Source: Anaerostipes sp. (GTDB lineage Bacteria; Bacillota; Clostridia; Lachnospirales; Lachnospiraceae). Taken from it: DNA of 64,000 bases. The notes under the pieces are model-generated. The model searched no databases. It was not told the DNA's origin and saw nothing but the letters and a program-made list of their open reading frames with translations. The translations under genes and the position numbers were made by a program. The first letter of the stretch is position 1, and every line of letters starts with the position of its first letter. Where the stretch lies: positions 1-64,000 of the forward strand of contig NZ_JAGZSD010000007.1 of NCBI RefSeq assembly GCF_018381315.1, in the 5' to 3' direction. This document shows, in pieces, positions 57,976 to 64,000 of the stretch.

Positions 57976-58674
57976 CTATAGTAATTGCTGTTCTTTAAAA
58001 CTAACGTAAGAACGGTCTCCTATAATGATATGGTCGGACAGATAAATACCAAGCAGCTCTCCTGCTTCTTTTATCCGGTTTGTGACAGAGACATCCTGCC
58101 TGCTCGGGGTTGGATCCCCGGAAGGATGATTGTGCAGTAAAATCAAATATACCGCCTCATACTTCAAAGCTTCCAAAAACACTTCCCTGGGCGACGCCAC
58201 TGTCTGGTTGACCGTACCAACGGATACCTTCAGTTCTTTAATGACTTTATTCTTCCCATTAAAAAGAATTAAAATCATTTCTTCCCTGTTCAAGTGACGC
58301 ATTTTCTCCATATAATAATCCGCGATGGACTTTGGAGTATGAAAACTGATTTTCTTATGTACTTTCTGTGAGGACAGCCTCCTGGAGAGTTCTGCAATAC
58401 AGAGAATCTGTATGGCCTTAACCTTCCCGATCCCCCTGATCCTCATCAGTTCATTCATGGATGCGTGGCAGATGCCAAGCAGCCCTTCGTAATAGGGATG
58501 CAGTCCCAAAACCTCCACAGCCAGTGCCGTAGCCCGCTTGTCTTTTGCGCCGCTTCTTAAAACAGCTGCTAAAAGTTCTGCATCCGTCAGCGCTTCCGGG
58601 CCCAGCCGCTCACACTTTTCATAGGGGCGTTCAGACTCTGGAAGCTCTTTTATTGTGTAATGTCTCTTTTCCAT
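57976..58674 (-). CDS. radC: RadC family JAB/MPN-domain protein
   Basis: A 232-residue protein with a helix-hairpin-helix region (about 30-90) and a C-terminal JAB1/MPN-like metalloprotease fold. The metal motif is HNHPSGDPTPSRQD (near 180-193). Once called a DNA repair protein, its real function is unresolved. It often precedes mreB in Firmicutes, as here. An inverted repeat ATTCCTTT-GAGG-AAAGGAAT overlaps its ribosome site. Confidence 0.93.
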   Translation of the reverse strand: MEKRHYTIKELPESERPYEKCERLGPEALTDAELLAAVLRSGAKDKRATALAVEVLGLHPYYEGLLGICHASMNELMRIRGIGKVKAIQILCIAELSRRLSSQKVHKKISFHTPKSIADYYMEKMRHLNREEMILILFNGKNKVIKELKVSVGTVNQTVASPREVFLEALKYEAVYLILLHNHPSGDPTPSRQDVSVTNRIKEAGELLGIYLSDHIIIGDRSYVSFKEQQLL

Positions 58675-58676
58675 AG

Positions 58677-58696
58677 ATTCCTTTCCTCAAAGGAAT
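58677..58696 (-). promoter_or_regulatory. Hairpin over the radC ribosome site
   Basis: AUUCCUUU and AAAGGAAU pair perfectly over 8 bp with GAGG in the 4-base loop, ending just before the radC ATG. Part of the Shine-Dalgarno is in the stem. It could modulate translation of the first gene of the division run. Confidence 0.5.
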
Positions 58697-58723
58697 ACGC
58701 AAAAAAACATTTCTCATTAATAA

Positions 58724-58752
58724 ATCTTACCATAAGATCTTTTTCTTGTATA
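58724..58752 (-). promoter_or_regulatory. Probable promoter of the radC-mreB division run
   Basis: TAAGAT (58724-58729) preceded by TGG (extended -10), with TATACA (58747-58752) 17 bp upstream, on the minus strand about 50 bp before radC. Confidence 0.55.
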
Positions 58753-58819
58753 GCCAGGAACTATGACGGTTTCCTTAAGTTTTTCTTATTGCTCAGACAC
58801 AAAAAACCGGCATCCGACA

Positions 58820-60103
58820 TTACAGACGGATCAGACCTTTTTCCGTCATTCTCTGCAGGGACATGGTTATCCCATATTTGGCGTGGGGATAGGTAAGCCC
58901 TCCCTGAAAATAAGCCGCATACGGAGGCTTCATAGGGCCGTCTGCACTGAGCTCAATCGAAGATCCCGATACAAATGCCCCCGCTGCCATAATAACCTGG
59001 CTGTCATAGCCCGGCATATCCCACGGCTCCGGTGTCACATAGCTGTCCACCGGAGAGGCCGCCTGAATCCCCTCGCAGAAAGCAACCAGCTTTTTGGGAT
59101 CGCCGAACTCCACTGCCTGAATGATATCATGGCGGCTTTCACTCCCGTTCGGAACCACCGTAAATCCAAGGCTCTCGTAAAGATTTGCCGCAAATACAGC
59201 CCCTTTCAAAGCGCTGTTGACCACTGTAGGAGCCAGAAAAAGGCCCTGCAGGAACTGGCGGTTCACTCCAAGAGAAGCCCCTACTTCCTTTCCAAGCCCC
59301 GGTGTTGTAAGCCGGTAAGCACACTGTTCGATCAGTTCTTTTCTTCCGCAGATATAACCTCCGATAGGCGCAAGTCCTCCTCCCGGGTTTTTGATTAATG
59401 ACCCCACCACTAAGTCAGCCCCGGCCTGGGAAGGCTCTGTCTGTTCCACAAACTCCCCGTAGCAGTTGTCTACCATAACAATAACGGAAGGCTTTATGCT
59501 TTTCACAAAGGAGATCAGCTCCCCGATCCGCTCAACAGAAAGCGTAGGGCGGGTTGCATATCCTTTCGACCGCTGGATTGTGACCAGTTTTGTTCTTTCA
59601 TTGATAGCTTCTTTTATGGCTTCATAGTCAAAAGATCCGTCTTTCTTTAAATCTGCCTGGGCATAGGTGATCCCATACTCCGCCAGAGATCCTTTGGAAG
59701 GCCGGATGCCGATTACTTCCTCCAGTGTGTCATAAGGTTTCCCCACCGGAGACATAACTTCATCTCCCGGCCGCAGGTTTGCGCTCAGGGCAAGTCCCAG
59801 GGCATGAGTCCCGCAGGTAATCTGAGGGCGGACCAGGGCATCTTCCGTCTGAAAAATATCCGCATATACTCCCTCGATAGCCTCCCTGCCGATATCGTCA
59901 TAGCCGTATCCGGTTGTTTCTCCTAAGTGTGCCTCGGAAATACGGTTTTTCTTCATAGCCTTCAGCACTTTCAGCTGGTTAAACTCTGCAGCTGCATCAA
60001 ACTCTGCAAACCTTCCTGCTAAAGATGCTTCGATTTTTTTGGCATAGTCGTAAACCTCCCCGGATACGCCAAGTTCTTTATAGTATTGTTTTAACTGATC
60101 CAT
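58820..60103 (-). CDS. PLP-dependent lyase, methionine gamma-lyase/YnbB family
   Basis: A 427-residue fold-type I PLP enzyme of the 'aluminium resistance'/YnbB group (PF06838-like). The likely PLP lysine lies in VVGSLIKNPGGGLAPIGGY. GYGYDDIGREAIEGVYA and VRPQITCGTHALGLAL are family segments. True substrates are not established. It overlaps the end of miaA by 26 bp; a miaA-ynbB neighbourhood is also known in bacilli. A weak hairpin with six T (about 58801-58834) may terminate it. Confidence 0.85.
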   Translation of the reverse strand: MDQLKQYYKELGVSGEVYDYAKKIEASLAGRFAEFDAAAEFNQLKVLKAMKKNRISEAHLGETTGYGYDDIGREAIEGVYADIFQTEDALVRPQITCGTHALGLALSANLRPGDEVMSPVGKPYDTLEEVIGIRPSKGSLAEYGITYAQADLKKDGSFDYEAIKEAINERTKLVTIQRSKGYATRPTLSVERIGELISFVKSIKPSVIVMVDNCYGEFVEQTEPSQAGADLVVGSLIKNPGGGLAPIGGYICGRKELIEQCAYRLTTPGLGKEVGASLGVNRQFLQGLFLAPTVVNSALKGAVFAANLYESLGFTVVPNGSESRHDIIQAVEFGDPKKLVAFCEGIQAASPVDSYVTPEPWDMPGYDSQVIMAAGAFVSGSSIELSADGPMKPPYAAYFQGGLTYPHAKYGITMSLQRMTEKGLIRL

Positions 60104-61040
60104 CCCAAATGCCTTTCTCTTTTATTTTTCCCAGCATAAATGCCAGAATTTCATCTTCATTTTGATAATCCTGCCTGTTGACCATAGTGACATCCTTTTC
60201 CCGGCGGAACCAGGTGAGCTGCCGCTTTGCAAAATGCCTCGTATCTTTTTTGATGCGCTCTGCCGTCACATCAAGGTCCTGTTTTCCCTCAAGATAATCA
60301 AACACTTCTTTATAACCGATACCCTGCATGGATACCATATCCTTTGTGTATCCCTGTCCGGCAAGCTGCTCTACTTCACCGATCAGCCCTGCTTCCAGCA
60401 TTTTATCCACTCTCTTGTTGATCCTGTCATAGAGGATCTCTCTGTCATGGGACAAAACAAAATAGACATAATTATAGCAGGACTCCTTTTTTCTTTCTTG
60501 TTCATTGTGCCGGGAGATCTTACTCCCCGTCTTTTCGTAATATTCCAGCGCACGGATCACTCTCTTTATATTGTTTTCATGAATAGCCTGAGCTGATTCC
60601 GGATCCACCAAAGAGAGCATCTCATGCAGATATGTGTTTCCTTTTTCCTCTGCCAGCCGGCGGAGTTTTTCCCGGTATTCCGGGTCGGAATCTTCTTTAG
60701 AAAAATCAATATCATATAAAAGTGCCTGGATATAAAATCCGGTTCCTCCCACAACAACAGGGATCTTTCCTTGATCGTATATTTTCTTTAATGCCTGCTT
60801 TGCCATCTGCTGAAACCGGACTACGTGAAACTCTTCATCCGGATCCAGTTCGTTTACAAGATAATGAGGAATCCCCTCCATCTCCTCCGGCATAATCTTT
60901 GCAGTCCCGATATCCATTTTCTTATAGATCTGCATAGAGTCGGCAGAGATGATCTCTCCTCCAACTGTTTTGGCAAGCTTTATGGACAGCTCAGTCTTCC
61001 CGGCTGCTGTAGGTCCGGTCAATATAATCAACGGCTTCAT
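60078..61040 (-). CDS. miaA: tRNA dimethylallyltransferase
   Basis: A 320-residue enzyme that adds an isopentenyl group to A37 of tRNAs reading UNN codons. The P-loop is GPTAAGKTELS (8-18). SADSMQIYKKMDIGTAK and VVGGTGFYIQALLY are family motifs, and the C-terminal region has DTRHFAKRQLTWFRR. It overlaps the end of cdd by 4 bp and the start of the PLP lyase by 26 bp. Confidence 0.96.
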   Translation of the reverse strand: MKPLIILTGPTAAGKTELSIKLAKTVGGEIISADSMQIYKKMDIGTAKIMPEEMEGIPHYLVNELDPDEEFHVVRFQQMAKQALKKIYDQGKIPVVVGGTGFYIQALLYDIDFSKEDSDPEYREKLRRLAEEKGNTYLHEMLSLVDPESAQAIHENNIKRVIRALEYYEKTGSKISRHNEQERKKESCYNYVYFVLSHDREILYDRINKRVDKMLEAGLIGEVEQLAGQGYTKDMVSMQGIGYKEVFDYLEGKQDLDVTAERIKKDTRHFAKRQLTWFRREKDVTMVNRQDYQNEDEILAFMLGKIKEKGIWDGSVKTIL

Positions 61041-61417
61041 AACTCATCAAATCCTTTCGGCAGCAGTTCTTTCAGTCTGAAAACCTGGTAATTGTCTCTG
61101 TCCTGGCAGATCACTTTCATATCTTTTGAAAACTCATTCATCACCTGCAGGCAGATTCCGCATGGATATACACAGCCCTTTCCCTTTGCAGCAATGGCAA
61201 TGGCTTCAAAATCCCTCTTTCCCGCTGCCACCGCAGTGCTCACCGCGTTTCGTTCTGCACAGATAGCCGCACCGTAGGAGGCATTCTCCACATTGCAGCC
61301 CGTATAAATACTTCCGTCCGCACAAAGAAGAGCTGCCCCCACCATAAAACCGGAATATGGCGCATAGGCCTGTTCTCTGGCCTTCTTAGCCAATGCCAGT
61401 AATTCTTTCTCGTTCAT
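61037..61417 (-). CDS. cdd: Cytidine deaminase
   Basis: A 126-residue zinc enzyme of pyrimidine salvage. Zinc and catalytic residues are in YGAAICAERNAV (CAE) and YPCGICLQV (PCxxC), so it is the tetrameric three-cysteine type. AAAGGATGG precedes the ATG. It is followed by miaA with a 4-bp overlap. Upstream lies the 209-bp gap filled mostly by repeat copy B. Confidence 0.95.
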   Translation of the reverse strand: MNEKELLALAKKAREQAYAPYSGFMVGAALLCADGSIYTGCNVENASYGAAICAERNAVSTAVAAGKRDFEAIAIAAKGKGCVYPCGICLQVMNEFSKDMKVICQDRDNYQVFRLKELLPKGFDEL

Positions 61418-61459
61418 AATCCCATCCTTTTCATATCACATTTTTGTGGTGAACCTCTC

Positions 61460-61630
61460 ATGACATCTTGACCAGTTCTCCGGCTTGCATTCGAACTGGT
61501 CAAAATGGACGTAATGTCTGCTGGAGAAGGGCAGCCATAAAACAGAAGGTTCCTTTTAGAGATAAGATTTTCTTCACTGTCGGAAGGAGGCCTTTCCAGA
61601 GCCGACTGGAGATAGTGGAGAAAAACTCAT
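61460..61630 (-). repeat. Dispersed intergenic repeat, copy B
   Basis: 171-bp counterpart of 3381-3570 on the opposite strand, with about six mismatches and a 19-base deletion between the GACCAGTTC/GAACTGGTC arms. Its edge contains the last codon and TGA stop of mutL (61627-61632), where copy A reads ATAAG and copy B ATGAG. The first stem has lost three pairs. Copy B runs with transcription and lies between mutL and cdd. Confidence 0.85.
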
Positions 61631-63489
61631 AAGATTCGCTTGAATTTCTTTTCTATTTCATATTTTGTCATTTTGATCATAGTAGGCCTTCCGTGGGGAC
61701 AGGTGTATGGATTCTCACACTCCATCAAAAGATCCAAAAGATTTTTCACCTCAGGCACTGACATTCTCTGGTTTCCTTTGGCTGACATTTTGCAGGCCAT
61801 GGATGCGATTTTGTCCGTAATCATCTCAGGAGCCTTTTTCACTCCGTCAGCAGTGAGAGTATCCAAAAGCTCCATGAACAATTCTTTTTCTTTCAGGCCG
61901 TATAAGTTCGCCGGCACCTGGCGGATGCAGAATTCATTGCCTCCGAAGGCCTCAATGGTAAATCCCAGTTCTTCAAAGATTCCCTTCGTCTCTGAAAGCA
62001 CCTTCGCCTCTGCCATGGACAGTGTCACCACATAAGGAGGCTCCACTCCCTGGCTGTATATCTTTTTCTCTCTGAATGCCTTCATAAGCTTTTCGTAATT
62101 CACCTTCTCATGGGCAGCATGCTGGTCCATGATAAACAGCTGGTCATCATACTCAATCATCCAGTAAGTTTTAAACAGCTGGCCAATCACTTTCCGGTCG
62201 GGCTTCGCCTCCTCGTCCAGCAGGGATGTCTCATGAAGGGTCATCTGCTTCATTTCATCCTGTTTTGCCTGCTCATAATAGTTGACTCCTGCGGACACAC
62301 TCTTTTTCATCTGAACAGCCGGCTGCTCTGCCCTTTGAACTGTCTTTCCCATCGTCCACGGCTTAGGGGAAGCTTCCTTTTCAGGCCCTTTCGGCGCGCT
62401 TTCTTCCCTTTTGGCCTGCTCAAACGGCTCCGGCATTTTTGACGGAAGCACTGTCTTTTCTTTTTTTTCAGGCTTTCCGATTTCTGCTTTGGGAATGATT
62501 TCTTTGTGGGCCAGTGCCTCTTTAATCCCTGACTCCAACAGCTCATACAGTTCCTTTTCATTGCGGAACCGGATCTCCATCTTCGTCGGATGGACGTTTA
62601 CATCCAAAAGCTCCGGTTCCACCTGGATATTCAGGCATACAAAGGGATACTTATGTGCCATGGTAAAGGTCTTATACCCATCCTCAATTGCTTTAAAAAT
62701 AATCTTGCTCTTTATATACCTGCCGTTGATAAAATAGCTCTCATAGTTCCGGTTTCCCCGGGAAATAAACGGCTTTCCGATGTAGCCGTCTACGCTGACT
62801 GTCTGGCTTCGGACGGAGATCGGCAGAAGGGCTGCCGCCACCTCTCTTCCGTACAGGTGGTAAATAATATCTCTTACATTTCCGTTTCCGGATGTATACA
62901 TCTTATTTTTGCTGTTATGGATAAATTTAAACGCAATGTCAGGGTGGCTCAGAGCCATATGCACCATAATCTGCTCCACATATCCTGCCTCCGTCACCGG
63001 ACTTTTCAAGAATTTCCGCCTGGCAGGAGTATTATAAAACAGATTCCTCACGAGAAAAGTCGTCCCATCCGGTGCGCCGATCTCTTCAAATCCCTGTTCT
63101 TCCCCGCCGAAGATCTTATAGGATACCCCGGAAAAAGCACCGGCTGTCTTGGTGATGACTTCCACCTGCCCTACCGCACTGATACTTGATAATGCTTCTC
63201 CCCGGAATCCCAGAGAAGATACACATACCAGATCCTCCACTGTACGGATTTTGCTTGTGGCATGCCGCAGAAACGCAGTTTTTACATCCTCCTTGGCAAT
63301 GCCGCATCCATTATCCGTCACCCGCATAAGCGTCATGCCGCCGTCCTTGATCTCCACAGTGACTGCTGTAGCTTTGGCATCTATGGCGTTCTCCACCAGT
63401 TCCTTCACCACTGAGGCAGGCCGCTCAATCACTTCCCCGGCTGCAATATTATCGATTGTCTTTTGGTCCAATAACTGAATTTCTGCCAT
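61627..63489 (-). CDS. mutL: DNA mismatch repair protein MutL
   Basis: A 620-residue mismatch repair ATPase. GHKL motifs are ENAIDAKA (33-40), DNGCGI and GFRGEALSS. The linker (about 335-425) is charged and variable. The C-terminal domain has DQHAAHEKVNYE, which fits the DQHA-X2-E-X4-E endonuclease motif, plus ACKMS and CPHGRPT, so it is a nicking MutL as in other bacteria without MutH. It begins 2 bp after mutS. Its stop codon is at the boundary of repeat copy B. Confidence 0.96.
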   Translation of the reverse strand: MAEIQLLDQKTIDNIAAGEVIERPASVVKELVENAIDAKATAVTVEIKDGGMTLMRVTDNGCGIAKEDVKTAFLRHATSKIRTVEDLVCVSSLGFRGEALSSISAVGQVEVITKTAGAFSGVSYKIFGGEEQGFEEIGAPDGTTFLVRNLFYNTPARRKFLKSPVTEAGYVEQIMVHMALSHPDIAFKFIHNSKNKMYTSGNGNVRDIIYHLYGREVAAALLPISVRSQTVSVDGYIGKPFISRGNRNYESYFINGRYIKSKIIFKAIEDGYKTFTMAHKYPFVCLNIQVEPELLDVNVHPTKMEIRFRNEKELYELLESGIKEALAHKEIIPKAEIGKPEKKEKTVLPSKMPEPFEQAKREESAPKGPEKEASPKPWTMGKTVQRAEQPAVQMKKSVSAGVNYYEQAKQDEMKQMTLHETSLLDEEAKPDRKVIGQLFKTYWMIEYDDQLFIMDQHAAHEKVNYEKLMKAFREKKIYSQGVEPPYVVTLSMAEAKVLSETKGIFEELGFTIEAFGGNEFCIRQVPANLYGLKEKELFMELLDTLTADGVKKAPEMITDKIASMACKMSAKGNQRMSVPEVKNLLDLLMECENPYTCPHGRPTMIKMTKYEIEKKFKRIL

Positions 63490-63491
63490 AA

Positions 63492-64000
63492 CTATTCCTC
63501 TTCTCTAAGCTTGTTCTGCAGAATATACAAATAGTTCAGCGCCTCCAGCGGAGTCATGCAGGATAAATCCTTTTCCCTGATCTCCGCCATGAACGGATGC
63601 TCCATTGTAGGCTCACCGTCGTTGGCAAACAAAGAAAGCTGCTGCGGTTCGTCGGAAACCTGAATTTTCTGCGCTTTGGAAACAATATCGCTGTCGCTCA
63701 ATTCAGCCACGATCTCTTTTGCTCTCTGGATCACCATATCCGGCACTCCTGCAAGCTTCGCCACCTGGATTCCGTAGCTCTTATCCGCCCCGCCTTTTAC
63801 AATCTTTCTTAAAAATACAATATTATCGCCCTGTTCCTTTACAGCAATACAGTAATTGTTCACACTGGAAATCTTTCCTTCCAGTTCTGTCAGCTCGTGA
63901 TAATGAGTGGCAAACAAAGTCTTTGCTCCCAAAAGCTTGGAATTACTGATATACTCCACAACGGCCCAGGCAATGCTCAGGCCATCGTAAGTGCTCGTTC
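63492..64000 (-). CDS. mutS: DNA mismatch repair protein MutS, C-terminus (partial)
   Basis: The last 169 codons of MutS; the gene continues beyond base 64000. The visible part opens in the ATPase domain at TSTYDGLSIAWAVVEYI, just after the Walker B DEIGRG. It continues through LFATHYHELTELEG and the helix-turn-helix YGIQVAKLAGVPDMVIQRAKEI. The protein ends in a short coiled tail (LNYLYILQNKLREEE). mutL follows after 2 bp. Confidence 0.95.
   Translation of the reverse strand, partial: TSTYDGLSIAWAVVEYISNSKLLGAKTLFATHYHELTELEGKISSVNNYCIAVKEQGDNIVFLRKIVKGGADKSYGIQVAKLAGVPDMVIQRAKEIVAELSDSDIVSKAQKIQVSDEPQQLSLFANDGEPTMEHPFMAEIREKDLSCMTPLEALNYLYILQNKLREEE

Noticed and set aside
58763..59398. 211-codon plus-strand frame with a ribosome-like purine run
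   Set aside because: Mostly antisense to the PLP lyase, whose motifs are clear; the product is arginine- and cysteine-rich noise.

Overview
The window looks like chromosome from an anaerobic, butyrate-producing member of the Lachnospiraceae (Firmicutes, Clostridia). The evidence is a thl-crt-hbd-bcd cluster for acetyl-CoA to butyryl-CoA, strong AGGAGG ribosome sites, SigA-type promoters, MinCDE together with DivIVA and SepF, and AbrB/SpoVT- and TipA-type regulators. An Anaerostipes-like genome is my best guess, inferred from gene content and not proven. Almost every gene is on the minus strand; the exceptions are three genes at 24.4-26.3 kb, one tRNA and one AbrB gene. || Layout (minus-strand clusters in transcription order). 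1-2969: thl, crt, hbd and the start of bcd, with a promoter and a Rex-like operator upstream of thl. 2970-4979: long intergenic repeats, a DUF2000 protein and an Hsp20 chaperone. 4980-9442: metallophosphoesterase, scpA, scpB, ilvB, ilvN. 9551-15114: a glucitol/sorbitol PTS operon (srlD, a PRD-type activator, gutM, srlA, srlE, srlB). 15115-16957: a Nudix hydrolase and a DD-carboxypeptidase. 17063-24248: ruvA, ruvB, zapA, a U32/RlhA-like protein, and a SEDS-PBP pair. 24375-26350 (+): an RNase H-fold exonuclease and LrgA/LrgB. 26405-31720: PHP hydrolase, serine hydrolase, tRNA-Glu(CTC), AbrB, a TipA-like MerR regulator and an orphan phage tail-fibre-like gene. 31884-37325: a PF04392-type ABC transporter with two paralogous binding proteins, and metY. 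37334-39876: rpsO and pnp with a large structured leader before pnp. 39998-58674: a run of about 21 closely spaced genes for cell shape and division (radC, mreBCD, PBP2, minCDE, rodA, an MGS-like protein, a DD-carboxypeptidase, a radical SAM protein, an HlyD-like protein, yggS, sepF, ylmH, divIVA, aroB, lspA, rluD, proC). 58820-64000: mutS (partial), mutL, cdd, miaA and a PLP lyase. || The most unusual signals are not classical operons. (1) A dispersed repeat, here called the R element, occurs four times. Each copy lies directly beyond a minus-strand intrinsic terminator and carries a perfect or near-perfect hairpin; in three copies the hairpin loop could pair with an upstream segment. (2) A second repeat of about 190 bp occurs twice and one copy abuts the mutL stop codon. 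(3) The methylglyoxal synthase homologue in the rodA region has lost all three catalytic positions known from E. coli MgsA. (4) The glucitol IIA protein lacks the phospho-histidine of E. coli SrlB. (5) pnp has a leader that can fold into a long double-stranded stem. (6) A SEDS gene and its PBP partner overlap by 107 bp in different frames. No CRISPR array, insertion sequence, rRNA or complete prophage was seen.
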